Assembly (NCBI RefSeq): GCF_003369915.1 | Contig: NW_022881614.1 | Span: 5,911,001 to 5,975,000 of the forward strand | Length of the DNA: 64,000 bases | Origin: Drosophila miranda | Taxonomy: Eukaryota; Arthropoda; Insecta; Diptera; Drosophilidae | Direction: 5' to 3' | Part shown: positions 42,433-53,404 of the stretch, piece by piece | How positions within the stretch are numbered: the stretch's first letter is position 1 | How the letters are laid out: every line of letters starts with the position of its first letter | Notes under the pieces: model-generated | Databases searched by the model: none | Told to the model about the DNA's origin: nothing | What the model saw: only the letters and a program-made list of their open reading frames with translations | Translations under genes and position numbers: made by a program

Positions 42433-44760
42433 ATGTATACCGAAATAGACCGGATGTTACAGTTAGGTGTGATTGAGGAATCGGACAGTCCGTGGTCCTC
42501 ACCGATAGTAATGGTTACTAAGCCCGGAAAGGTTCGGATCTGCTTAGATTGTCGAAAGGTAAACGGTTTCACAGAAAAGGACGCTTATCCTTTGCCTCAG
42601 ATTAGTGGCATTCTTAGCCGACTGCCGAAACCAGAATACATCACGAGTCTCGATTTGAAGGACGCCTACTGGCAAGTACCGTTACAGCTCAAGTCTCGTG
42701 ATAAGACCGCGTTTACGGTTCCAGGTAGGCCTCTGTACCAATTCAAGGTAATGCCGTTTGGATTGTGTAATGCCACCAGCACCATGTCTCGCTTAATGGA
42801 TAAAGTAGTTCCAGCCCGGTTGCGGAACGAAGTATTCGTTTATTTAGACGATTTATTAGTTGTTTCCTCGAATTTTGAAAAGCACCTAGAGGTTTTGTCA
42901 GAGATATCTAGGCATCTGAAACAAGCAGGATTGACGATCAATATTGCTAAAAGTCATTTCTGCATGCGACGAGTGCGTTACCTAGGTCATGTCATAGGAG
43001 ATGGGGGTATCCGGACAGATCCCGAGAAGATCAAGGCGATCACCAGTTATCCCTTACCCAAAACTCTAAAGGGACTGAGAAGTTTTATGGGTTTATGCGG
43101 ATGGTATCGTAAATTCGTACCAAATTTCGCTTCGCTCTCTGCTCCATTAACGGACGTCATGACCACCAAACGGAAATTCGCTTTGACGGATGAAGCGGTA
43201 AAAGCTTTTGACGCCTTGAAGCAATGTCTCTGCGAAGCCCCGGTACTGAGAAGTCCAGATTTTACAAAACCGTTCTACATTCATTGCGACGCCAGCAAAA
43301 CAGGAGTGGGAGGAGTATTAGTACAGTTGTCCAAAGAGGGAGACGAATGCCCTATTGCCTTCGTTTCAAAGAAGTTGAACAGAGCGCAACGTAATTACAC
43401 TGTGACGGAGCAGGAATGCTTGGTGGCAATAGTATCTTTGAAGAACTTCAGAGCATACGTGGAAGGTCATGAGTTCACGATCATAACCGATCACGCCTCG
43501 TTAAAATGGCTTATGTCCAACACAGATCTAAGTTCCCGGTTAGCTCGTTGGGCCATTGCTCTGCAGAGGTATCGATTCAAGATCGAACATCGTAAAGGTG
43601 CGCAGAACGTAGTACCCGATTTTTTGTCCCGGGTCAACGAAGCTGAAGTAGCAGCTTTGGATTCACCTGATGGGTCGTTGGTCGATTTATCTTCTAAACA
43701 CTTCTTATCGTCCGAATATACGGATTTAGTACAGAAGGTCCAGGCTAACCAGGACCAGCTGCCTGACTTAAAAACGGATAAGGGATTTGTGTACCGTCGC
43801 GCTGAACATCTGACCGGAGAACAAGTTCACGACGAGTACGCTTGGAAGCTGTGGATACCAAAGATAATGGTTCCCGAAGTGCTTGCGCGCGCTCACGACA
43901 ATTCGTTAGCGTCCCACGGAGGAATCCACAAGACTATTGAACGCATAAGGCGACATTATTTCTGGCCTGGTCTAGTATCCGACGTAAAAGCACACATCAA
44001 TGCTTGTCTCGTGTGTCGTGTGACGACCAAAGCCCCGAATTATGTTCTTCGACCTCCGTTAGGGAAAGCGCCGGAGAGTCAGCGGTTCTTTCAAAGACTG
44101 TTCGTGGATTTCCTGGGACCTTATCCCAGGTCGAGAGGCGGAAACATAGGCATTTTTATCGTACTGGACCACTTCTCGAAATACGTCTTCCTGAAGCCCG
44201 TCAAGAAAATAAGCGCTGACGTGGTGGTTAAGTATCTCGAAACTGAATTATTCATGACGTTTGGTGTTCCCGAAACAATCGTATCTGATAATGGATCCCA
44301 GCTCCGATCCGAATCGTTTCGAAAGCTAAGATCCGCGTCTCATGCTAGTATAGGGACTACCCCGTACTACATGGTGTTTGGCCAGCATATGGTCACCGCC
44401 GGGTCGACATATTCGCTACTCAGGAAATTAAAGTTACTAGACGATCGATCCTTGGTATTCAACAGACCCGACTCGCTTGAAATCATACGCAAGGGCGCCT
44501 GTGTACAAATGCAGAAGATGCACGATCAAAACGAGAAGCGATACAACCTGCGCTCAAGACAAGTAGATTTCGCCGTAGGTCAGGAAGTGTTCCGGAGGAA
44601 CTTCAAGCAAAGCTGTTTCCAAACAGGGTACAGTGCCAAATTCGGACAAGCGTTTGTGAAGGCTCGAGTTCGAAGAAAGCTTGGCGGTGCGTATTATGAA
44701 TTGGACGACTTGCAAGGACGATCTTTGGGGAACTACCACGCAAAGGACATACGACAATGA
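42433..44760 (+). CDS. Pol 3' part: RT, RNase H and truncated integrase, unit 1
   Basis: Remainder of Pol after the BEL insertion, 775 codons open to TGA. Reverse transcriptase blocks are intact: SPIVMVTKPGKVRICLDCR, LDLKDAYWQVPL, MPFGLCNATS and the catalytic YLDD at residues ~137-140. RNase H follows (HCDASKTGVGGVL, ITDHASLKWL). The integrase has an HHCC finger (HGGIHKTIERIRRHYFWP ... CLVC) and two catalytic Asp residues (FVDFLGPY, IVSDNGSQ). After that the sequence jumps from SESFRKL to RSASHASIGTTPYYMVFGQH, so the stretch holding the catalytic Glu is missing in frame. Integrase activity is not expected. No env gene follows. Confidence 0.85.
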   Translation: MYTEIDRMLQLGVIEESDSPWSSPIVMVTKPGKVRICLDCRKVNGFTEKDAYPLPQISGILSRLPKPEYITSLDLKDAYWQVPLQLKSRDKTAFTVPGRPLYQFKVMPFGLCNATSTMSRLMDKVVPARLRNEVFVYLDDLLVVSSNFEKHLEVLSEISRHLKQAGLTINIAKSHFCMRRVRYLGHVIGDGGIRTDPEKIKAITSYPLPKTLKGLRSFMGLCGWYRKFVPNFASLSAPLTDVMTTKRKFALTDEAVKAFDALKQCLCEAPVLRSPDFTKPFYIHCDASKTGVGGVLVQLSKEGDECPIAFVSKKLNRAQRNYTVTEQECLVAIVSLKNFRAYVEGHEFTIITDHASLKWLMSNTDLSSRLARWAIALQRYRFKIEHRKGAQNVVPDFLSRVNEAEVAALDSPDGSLVDLSSKHFLSSEYTDLVQKVQANQDQLPDLKTDKGFVYRRAEHLTGEQVHDEYAWKLWIPKIMVPEVLARAHDNSLASHGGIHKTIERIRRHYFWPGLVSDVKAHINACLVCRVTTKAPNYVLRPPLGKAPESQRFFQRLFVDFLGPYPRSRGGNIGIFIVLDHFSKYVFLKPVKKISADVVVKYLETELFMTFGVPETIVSDNGSQLRSESFRKLRSASHASIGTTPYYMVFGQHMVTAGSTYSLLRKLKLLDDRSLVFNRPDSLEIIRKGACVQMQKMHDQNEKRYNLRSRQVDFAVGQEVFRRNFKQSCFQTGYSAKFGQAFVKARVRRKLGGAYYELDDLQGRSLGNYHAKDIRQ

Positions 44761-44815
44761 TAAGTCGCTTCATGCTGTATCAGCCTAGGAGATGTAACCA
44801 CCCCTAGTCTGATCT

Positions 44816-44826
44816 GGTGGGGGCTT
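44816..44826 (+). other. Polypurine tract before LTR 2
   Basis: GGTGGGGGCTT directly before TGTAGCGG. The second unit has one more G (about 57697-57708). Confidence 0.55.
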
Positions 44827-47151
44827 TGTAGCGGGCCTAAAGCGACGTAGAAGAAGTCGATAGGTTTGGCGGGAAGGATTAATCGGCTAAGATTTGAAAG
44901 AAAAATTGAAAGTCAAGACCATGATATCGATCTCGGGGCCAGGGATACATGCTGCCACCCTTTGACAGGCACAGGGTTACTTTGACCTGTTGACAGGCGC
45001 AGGGTTACTTTGACCTGTTAACGCGCAGAGATGCTTTGGACATCTGACAGGCCATGTCAAATTCCTTTTCCGGTTAAAGATCTCGTCGAGTACGGGTGTG
45101 CGCGCAAACGAATCTTTTGTAAGAAGTGCCATCATAGGAAAATTCCATTGTGAAACAACTCGACACGGTACGGAAAAGACATACCTTTCTGTTGATCGCG
45201 ATATTTTGGCTCACGCACCCGCTGATTCCCTTGATCGTACAAGTGGAGTGACGGGGCACGGGAGTCTCGCGACAGATCCCGCTCGGAGGAAAGACGCCAC
45301 AGCTTCAAAGACCGGACGGTCTTTCGCTTATTGCGTGGGGCAGCGACCCACGCTATTTAAACGCACCCCATCGTCCAGTCGCTGGCTAAGTAAGCCGCAG
45401 AGCGCAGTCAGCCGGGGGCTGGAATAAGCAAACGCCTTCCCGCTTGGGACCCTTCGCCTGCGAGGAGCACCCTAGACAGGGTTAAACAGCAGCGCGCGCC
45501 AAGGCGCGTGAAGAAGAAGCAGGAGCAGATCAGGGATGCTGCAGTGCTAAAGCCACCTGCGGCCTTCGTTTTCTCGGTTGCCCGAGCGCAGACCATGCTG
45601 CAGTGATGAAGCCAACTGCGGCCATCGTCTTCCTGGTTGCCCAATCGTCGGCCAAACAGAGGCAGAATTCTCCGCCTTCGGCTGTCCTCTTCGCCCCGAC
45701 TCTGTCCAAGATTCCTCTTCCAGCAGCTTCAGGGAGCACAGTTCACCAAATCATAGGGTTCAGCGGATGCTAGCCTCGTCTATTACCATCCTAATGTTTA
45801 AAGTATAAAAATCTCACAAAATTTGTAGATTCATGAAGAATAATTATCAGCCAACCTCATTAACGTTCAAGTTCCCCCTGGGAGTTCGGGAAATGTGTTC
45901 AGAATTTGCAGTTATAAGTATTGTTAAGACATCGCTAGTTTAATTCATTTTCGTTACACATTCGTTAAACTCATATCATGCTTAAGCAATCTTTATAAAT
46001 ATTCACAAGCTATTGTTGTCAGTTAAGTTCGGATTGAATTGTCAGGGAGAAAATTCCCCCAAAAGTTCTGTGGCTCCACATACAAGGAGTAGGTCGAAGT
46101 TGGGAATTCTGAGTTGTAGCAAGAGATAGAGTCTTCGTACTGTAAACCACCTTTCCGAATTAACGCTTGTTTTCAGCCTACGCCGGAAGATCGATCTTTC
46201 GTCGTTGGAAATTGAACAGTGAGTGAGTAAGCATACCTTCCAAAAGTTGAAATGTACGTAGTTTTGAAAACCAACTGATCCTTGCCCAACCTCGCGAATT
46301 TGAAACCTCTGACCCCTGCCTATTGAGGCTTTGCCTTGAGCGATCTGATCGTTGGCTAATTAGAGATGCCATCTGCATCCAGTCATCGACTGAACTCCGC
46401 ATAGGAGATCACGTTTTGTCAGCCAGACCGCCTCTTTGATTTTCGACTCATTCCGAAGTTAAAAGATTTAATGATTTTTCCACATTTGTGCGAAAAGCGA
46501 AAGTAACGAACTTAAAGTATTCAATGATTTTCCCATGTTATGCGAAAAGCGAAATTTATGAATTTAATTAGAATTTAACTCGAATTACAATATCCTTATA
46601 TACCCAACCATTACGAATCACCTATTTTTAGTAGTTATTAAGATCATTTACTATGTTGCCATATCGGATTTAATTTTTGTGTTAAGGAAATAATGTTGAA
46701 GTTTAGATAAAAGAACAAAATGGACTCAATGCTAGCTCGCGCGTTTTCGTAAAAGGTCAAAAGGGGTCATCGAAGAACGGCTATTCCGTGAGGATGACCA
46801 AAGGCAGGGTGGGTTCAGACTCCGCATAACATCTGCGGACATATACACCGATGTCTCTCCGTTTTCCTTGGTTCTTACTTCCCTTTCCTCTTTATCCTTC
46901 TTTCCTTTCGCTTCCCTCTCTCTTCCTGTTCTCTATCCTCTTTAGCTTCGTATCTTCTTCTCGTCAAATCTACCGTTTTAGCACAAGTCGCAGCACGCTA
47001 AATTCTGGCAATATTATTAGTAATTGAAGCCTCGAGTCTGGGTTGATCTGAGGGAGCAACAACTCCACCCCCAAAGCCGGATGATTATTAGCGTGCCCAG
47101 CTCTCTCAAATCGTAACGCCCGTTTTCGAACAGGACTCGTTGCACGTTACA
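44827..47151 (+). repeat. Gypsy-superfamily LTR 2 (shared between units 1 and 2)
   Basis: Serves as 3' LTR of unit 1 and 5' LTR of unit 2. Differs from LTR 1 by a few bases, for example GCCTAAAGC and GTGCCCAGCTCTC. Confidence 0.8.
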
Positions 47152-47177
47152 GTTATAATTATTAATAATATTAAAAG

Positions 47178-47195
47178 TGGCGCCCAACGTGGGGC
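47178..47195 (+). other. Primer-binding site, unit 2
   Basis: Same 18 bases as in unit 1. Confidence 0.8.
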
Positions 47196-48014
47196 CCCAG
47201 TGGGTACTTCGAAATATTCCACGGGGACTCCTGGATGATTAGATAGATTCTTTCATTTTTCCCTTTTCTAAATTTTCCGCTTTCATTTTTCGGAGGAGTT
47301 ATTGCCGTGTTAGAGTCCGCTTGGAAGACAGATAGAGAGAATACCCGTATTCCCTTCTGACCGCGGATTACTGGTTCGGTGACGATTTTTCCAAATATGA
47401 AAGCGACGTTAGGCCACTTTAAGCAGAGGAATTGCAGGACGAGATCGACTCCGGTTGACCACCTGACCCTTTAGAGAGTTCCGCGTCATTGGCTTATTGG
47501 TGTTCAATGTTAGATTGGTTCTTTTACGCTGCCGCGTCGGAAAATAAATAGACAGCTTTCGAAAGTCTCTTTATCCACGGTCGCTGGAGAAAATCTTCGG
47601 TTGATTTTTCTGAAGAAGCATTAGAGGTAGCCATCGAAAGCTGGAAAACCGACAAACCGTTGTTGAACAGTTGTCTGTCCGCTTCGGTGTGAGCTGCTGA
47701 CGGGAACATCGTTCGTTTTGAGGAATAAGTCTGGAGATTCCTGACTGCCCACGACCAAGCGATTTACTTGAGAGTAGTAACTCTAATCTTTTTCCGTGGT
47801 GAGGGAGATATCGGTTGTATGATTAGGACCTTACGATTCGCTGCGTAGCTGCATTGAGTTCAACCTAGTCCAAGTTAGTTAAAGTTAGTTCAAGTGAGTT
47901 CAAGTTAGTCAATTGAGTTCATCATTGGTATTAAAGTTATTATCGGAATTGTAGGTGAATAAAACAAAGTTAGGAAGAATTATAGGCACGAATTTGAGTA
48001 TAGTATTTCTGGCC

Positions 48015-48989
48015 ATGGGTTTGGACAGATCTCCCGGAAAGGAAGCCCAAGGGGCAGGTGAAGGCGTCAGCCCGCTGTGCGCGCTGTGCCAGAAAGCCAT
48101 ACTGACCACGGATGAGGTATTCAGATCGGTTTGCGAGCACGTGTTCCATCTTCCCTGTATGACCACCCATTTAAAGACTAGCAATGTTTGCCCGGTATGT
48201 AAAGGCAGGTGTAGAACTGTAAGCGGGGCGGTGCCGAAGGTAGTAGTGCAAAATACTCGCGCTCAGTCTAAGGAACGTGCAAAAGGGGGAGAAGAAGCGA
48301 GTTCTTCTAAAAATATAGATCTGGTGGCAATGGAACAGAGATTGCTCACTTCACTAAGCAAACGAATGGCAGAACTGATTCAAAGCTCGGTAGTTGATTC
48401 AATGCAACAGTTAACCCGAACCTCAAGTCAGTCCACTGTCACCGCAGCTTTAGACCGTTCTTCAACGGCGTTGTCCGAGCAGTTGCAAGCAACCAACTAT
48501 GGTGAGGGAACTGGTCCTGGCCATAGACTAGAACCCCAAAGCATAGCTCATCCGTCACTATTGAGAAGCGGTTTTTCTGATTTATCCCAGAGACCGGACA
48601 AAGTAGTCCATATACTTAATGGCTGGAAAATTAAGTTCTCGGGAGTCGGAGTATCGATAGATAACTTCATATATAGAGTAGAGGCATTGACCCATCAAAC
48701 TTTGGAAGGAAATTTTTCCGTGCTTTGCCGGAATGTGAGTGTTTTGTTTGAAGGCAAAGCTAACGAGTTCTACTGTCGACATCACAAGGCCGTAGTTGAA
48801 GTTCAATGGAATACTTTATGTGCTGCCTTACGACTTCAGTTTCGCCAAGAAAAAGATGACGTCGACATCGAAGAGCTGATCCGAAACCGAAAGCAAAGGG
48901 CAAGCGAGACTTTCGATAGTTTTTACGATAGCATCTCTAACTGGACCGATCAGTTGGAAGTACCATTCGGAAGTTGGTTCGTGTATTAA
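48015..48989 (+). CDS. Gag N-terminal part with RING-H2 motif, unit 2
   Basis: Protein identical to unit 1 as far as I can compare, including the eight RING-H2 ligands and the frame break just before the TAA at 48987-48989. Confidence 0.7.
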   Translation: MGLDRSPGKEAQGAGEGVSPLCALCQKAILTTDEVFRSVCEHVFHLPCMTTHLKTSNVCPVCKGRCRTVSGAVPKVVVQNTRAQSKERAKGGEEASSSKNIDLVAMEQRLLTSLSKRMAELIQSSVVDSMQQLTRTSSQSTVTAALDRSSTALSEQLQATNYGEGTGPGHRLEPQSIAHPSLLRSGFSDLSQRPDKVVHILNGWKIKFSGVGVSIDNFIYRVEALTHQTLEGNFSVLCRNVSVLFEGKANEFYCRHHKAVVEVQWNTLCAALRLQFRQEKDDVDIEELIRNRKQRASETFDSFYDSISNWTDQLEVPFGSWFVY

Positions 48990-49432
48990 AGAACAACCTG
49001 CGTCCGGAAATTCGCCATGAGCTGTTGAATATCGATTTAAAAAGTGTACAGGAGCTCAGGGAAGTGTGCCGCAGGCGGGAGATGTTTTTAGAAGACGTCA
49101 AAAGTACACATGGGTATACCAAAGCTGTTCCATTTCGACGTGAAGTATCAGAACTACTGCTAGATCGGGAGCTACGAGAAGACTCAGACACCGAGAGGGA
49201 GTTGGCGGTAGAAGCCATCTCGTTAATCTGCTGGAACTGTCATCAGACCGGTCACAGATATCAAGATTGCGTTTCAGAACGAAAAGTTTTTTGTTACGGC
49301 TGTGGAGCCGCGAACACTTATAAACCAAGTTGCGAAAAGTGTACAAAAAACTCCAAGTCCAGCACGCCGAAGTCGCAGTACAAACTGAAGACTTCGAGTG
49401 TGCTTCGCCATCAAGGCACAAACACCGATTAA
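48974..49432 (+). CDS. Gag C-terminal part with zinc knuckles, unit 2
   Basis: Same as 36092-36550, with the CCHC knuckle and the overlap with pol. Confidence 0.7.
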   Translation: MVRVLKNNLRPEIRHELLNIDLKSVQELREVCRRREMFLEDVKSTHGYTKAVPFRREVSELLLDRELREDSDTERELAVEAISLICWNCHQTGHRYQDCVSERKVFCYGCGAANTYKPSCEKCTKNSKSSTPKSQYKLKTSSVLRHQGTNTD

Positions 49433-50209
49433 CTTCGGAGCCAACAACAGTGACATCACTGATTACACCGGACTTTCAAAAAAGCAACAATGATTTAGCG
49501 TTGGATTGCAAACTCGGATCAAAAAAAATTTTAACTGGCTGTGAATTACCAGAGACCGTAGGGAAGAATAAATCTCGGGGAAAGAAGCGCATGATTCGAT
49601 TCTGGCAAGAAGTAAAGAAGAGTAAATCAGGTGTGGCGTATCTAAGCGCTCTCTCTGAAATGGCTAGAGATCCTCGTCCGTTTTTACCGATTCAACTGTT
49701 AGACCGCACAGTATACGTTTTGCTGGATTCAGGAGCGTCCATCAGCAGTATAGGAGGTAACTTAGCGAGCGAAGTGATGTGCGGAAACGTACCTTACAAG
49801 AGAATCACGGAAAATGCTAAAACCGCTGATAGAAGAGCACAACGGATAGCAGGGAAAATGAGGATAGACATCGAATACGGAGGTGATAAAAAGTCACTAG
49901 AGATTTATTTGATTCCTTCATTGAAACATGACCTATATCTCGGAATTGATTTCTGGAATTTATACGATTTACTGCCTAGTAGGTTGCGGGTATCAGAAAT
50001 AGAGGCTCCGCGAACGAAGGATAGTGAGGAACAACATTCGTTAACCAGAACCCAAAAGGACCAACTGTCCAAGGTCATAGACGCTTATCCCTCGTTCACT
50101 GTAAATGGCTTAGGTAAAACGAACTTAATCACACACGTGATCGACGTAGGAAATGCCAAGCCAGTAAAACAAAGGCATTTTCCTGTTTCGCCAGCCGTTG
50201 AAAAGGCCA
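49330..50209 (+). CDS. Pol 5' part with protease, unit 2
   Basis: Same as unit 1: the protease DSG motif is present and the frame is interrupted by the BEL LTR at 50210. Confidence 0.8.
49345..49351 (+). promoter_or_regulatory. Candidate -1 frameshift site, unit 2
   Basis: A AAA AAC in the gag frame, as in unit 1. Confidence 0.6.
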
Positions 50210-51283
50210 TGGACGGTTTTCTAAGGGTTAACTACTCAGTCCCCAGGCCTCGAGTGGGGAGCATCCAAAATTTAAGTTTTTATTTTCGAAAAAAAAAAAT
50301 AAGAAATTCTGTGTTAAAAAAAAAAAATTGTTTGTTCCTAGTTAACAATTTTTTTGTTACTTTTTGGACTTTTGTTATCTTCTGTCCGTTCCGCATGGAC
50401 ATCAATTCTCAATTCTCAAGAGAGTGAGAGCGCTCTAACTGCGATTGCCCACTCGGAGAACGGCGTAGTTTCATGCTAGGGCGGCGTAACCTCGTTTCCG
50501 ATCACCATGAAGAGTCTTCGTTTGCGTTTCGACGAAATCACAACGACAATTAGCAGTTGCAGCCGGCCGCGCTTAAACCCGTATTGTACTCTATACGCGA
50601 TTAAGATTAAAGTTTAAGTTGATTGAAGTCCAAATGAATAAATCTCGAATTGTCTATATCGTGTAGTACATTATTAAACGCAAAGATTCCCCAGAGCATT
50701 TCTGCTCAACATTGAAATCTCGTATCGAGGATTTCACAACATTTTTGGTGGCCAATGAGGGGAACCGCGTTTAATTCGTACTATACGCATATGATTCTAC
50801 CTCGTTCCGCGTTCAGTTAAATGTACAAATAAAATCATATTTTACCGGCTGCAACTGTAAACGGCAAACACAACGCAAACCAACGGTTTATCCAACAGCC
50901 GCTATCTCTCGCACGAAGCAGGGACAAAGAAGACCAGACGATAGCTCTGCGCCTGGACAGTAGCACACAACAACAACACAAGCAGACGGTTAGACAGCAG
51001 CCTCTCTCTCGTGCAAAGCAGAGACCAAGAGACCAACGAGCGTTCTGTTGCTGCACATCATCTCTAGACACAAGGCCTCAACTCAACGCTCACAGTAGCA
51101 CAGTTTCTGCTCTCCGCTCGGACAACACCAACAACAACGACTCGCAAGTTCTCTTAAGCTACGCTTTAAGCAAAGAGAAGCACTCCCGAGTACCAGAGTA
51201 AGTGTTTCGTTGTGGGTATTTTGTACAAGGTCAAAGAGAGTGCAACTAAGGGTGAGAAAGGTACATACACATATAACAGCAAC

Positions 51284-53404
51284 ATGTCAACAGCCGAGTC
51301 CCACTACCTCGAAGCCGATCCTCAGGTGGAGATCGACAATCTCAGTGTTATTCAGACAAATCTCATTGCGAGGGTTAATCAAACGGTGCGTAATTTCAGA
51401 AAGGATGGCGCAGATCGGAAAACAAAAGCTTATTTTCAAACGCGCTTACAAACTTTGCAACGGTTCTTAGGTGAATTTGAGCAAAATCATCAACGTTTAC
51501 TAATACTTCGATGTCCAAGTACGCATAGTTATGTGTCCAGCGAAGTGGCCTTTCGCTTTGATGAAGACTATACAACGGCATTCAGAATCATATCAGAGGC
51601 CTACGAAAATGTATGTCCAAGAGCACCACCGGTACAGCAGAATCCGGAGCCAGCAAATCCATCTGTATCATCAGTGCAATTGCCCAAGCTACCTGTACCG
51701 ACATTTACAGGCAAGTTTGTGGATTGGCCGGCATTTCACGATGCATTTGTTCAATTCATCCATAACAACCAGAAACTGTCCGACGTCCAAAGGTTTCATT
51801 TCCTGAAGCAAGCTCTTCCCTCGGATCGCGACGAGGATATTCAGCAGATGGCGCTTGCGGGAAATAACTATGCAACAGCTTGGAGTCTCGTCCTCAAGCG
51901 ATACGACAACAAACGGCTGCAGTTTATGTACCATATGAACGGTTTGTATGACTTGCCACAGTTGACAAAGGAGCAGTCTGCTGATATAAAACATATGCTT
52001 AATGTTGCGACGGTTTGTCTCAATGCTTTCAAGAATCTAGATGTTCAGCATTGGATGGCTCATCATCTCACTTCGAGACTGCCAAGCACGACACTGCAAG
52101 CTTGGGAGCTCCATCTCGGTAGCTCTGCCGAACTTGCCACATTTTCTCAGCTACAATCAGTTCTCAACGACCGTCTTGTCAGCATCGATGTGTTCGAAAA
52201 CCGAGGCCACTCCACGACGCGGACACCTGTGCCGCAGCCTGTCAATCAAAGGCACCCGAAGAAGTCAGTTGGCAACGTAACATACAAGGGCAACAGTTTC
52301 CACGCCAAGACTGCGGTTGCCGAACACACTCGCTGCCCTCACTGTAGCGACAGTCACAATCTTCGGCATTGCCCGGACCTTTTGTCCAAGGACTGCTTTG
52401 CAAGGAAAGCCATCGTAGATCATGCAAAGGCATGCCTCAACTGTCTGAGCCGTTCCCATGCACTTTCAAAATGTACCAGTAAAAGGAACTGCACGCAGTG
52501 TGGTCAAAGACACCATACACTGCTGCACTTCCCAACTCCTGCTCAGGTGGCAACACAGCCTCACGCAGCCTCCCATAGCGCTCGTTCCGGTAACTCCTGG
52601 CAGTATACAACGAGCGACTCATCTGGCAGGGCTACACCTACGCAACTCTACGCTAGGACCCCACTTCCTACTCAGAGCACTGCACAGCCTCTCCCAGTTG
52701 TTCCCATACAGAACGGATTCATACAGAACTTGCCATATGTCGAGCAAATTCAAGTACCACGATGGCTGCGCTTCAACATCCACGAGCTTGCGTCATTACA
52801 GCTACATGTTTTCTGCGATGGATCATCACTGGCGTATGCAGCATGTGCATATATTCGTGCAGAGCTACCAAACGGAATGATTCAAACTCATTTGCTAGCT
52901 GCACGCAGTCGAGTCACACCCACCAAACCGATCACAATTCCACGAGTCGAACTTTCGGGTGCGCTGCTGGCAGTTAAACTGGCAAAATGGATCCGGGACC
53001 AACTTCGCACTGCAGGACCACCTATGGCAACCTTCTATTGGTCAGATGCTACTATCGTTTTGTTTTGGATAAATGGAGATCCCCACCGATGGCAAACCTT
53101 TGTGTCAAATCGCGTTGGACAGATTTTGGAGCATAGTACATCAACTCAGTGGAGACATGTACCTACTGCGGTAAACCCAGCGAACTGCGCAACTCTTGGC
53201 TTAACACCACAAGAGTTAGCAGTACATCCATTATGGTGGTCTGGACCATCATGGCTACAGCAGCCGGAAAGCCAATGGCCGGCAAACGGAGTTCCCAGTC
53301 AGGACATCGACAGGAGAAACCATCAGTTTTGTTCCAAAATGCTGTGCAAATCTCGGAGGCTCCAGAAGCCTTCATCCAAAACTCGTCCTCATACGACAGG
53401 TTAA
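51284..53404 (+). CDS. BEL/Pao Gag-RNase H fusion, unit 2
   Basis: Same in-frame loss of protease and reverse transcriptase and same frame slip near 53310 as in unit 1. A private change gives Val for Phe in the QSFLNDRLVS segment at about 52160. Confidence 0.8.
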   Translation: MSTAESHYLEADPQVEIDNLSVIQTNLIARVNQTVRNFRKDGADRKTKAYFQTRLQTLQRFLGEFEQNHQRLLILRCPSTHSYVSSEVAFRFDEDYTTAFRIISEAYENVCPRAPPVQQNPEPANPSVSSVQLPKLPVPTFTGKFVDWPAFHDAFVQFIHNNQKLSDVQRFHFLKQALPSDRDEDIQQMALAGNNYATAWSLVLKRYDNKRLQFMYHMNGLYDLPQLTKEQSADIKHMLNVATVCLNAFKNLDVQHWMAHHLTSRLPSTTLQAWELHLGSSAELATFSQLQSVLNDRLVSIDVFENRGHSTTRTPVPQPVNQRHPKKSVGNVTYKGNSFHAKTAVAEHTRCPHCSDSHNLRHCPDLLSKDCFARKAIVDHAKACLNCLSRSHALSKCTSKRNCTQCGQRHHTLLHFPTPAQVATQPHAASHSARSGNSWQYTTSDSSGRATPTQLYARTPLPTQSTAQPLPVVPIQNGFIQNLPYVEQIQVPRWLRFNIHELASLQLHVFCDGSSLAYAACAYIRAELPNGMIQTHLLAARSRVTPTKPITIPRVELSGALLAVKLAKWIRDQLRTAGPPMATFYWSDATIVLFWINGDPHRWQTFVSNRVGQILEHSTSTQWRHVPTAVNPANCATLGLTPQELAVHPLWWSGPSWLQQPESQWPANGVPSQDIDRRNHQFCSKMLCKSRRLQKPSSKTRPHTTG

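Noticed and set aside
44761-44826. An env gene making the LTR element a retrovirus-like errantivirus
   Set aside because: Only ~65 bases lie between the end of pol and the LTR, so there is no room for env.
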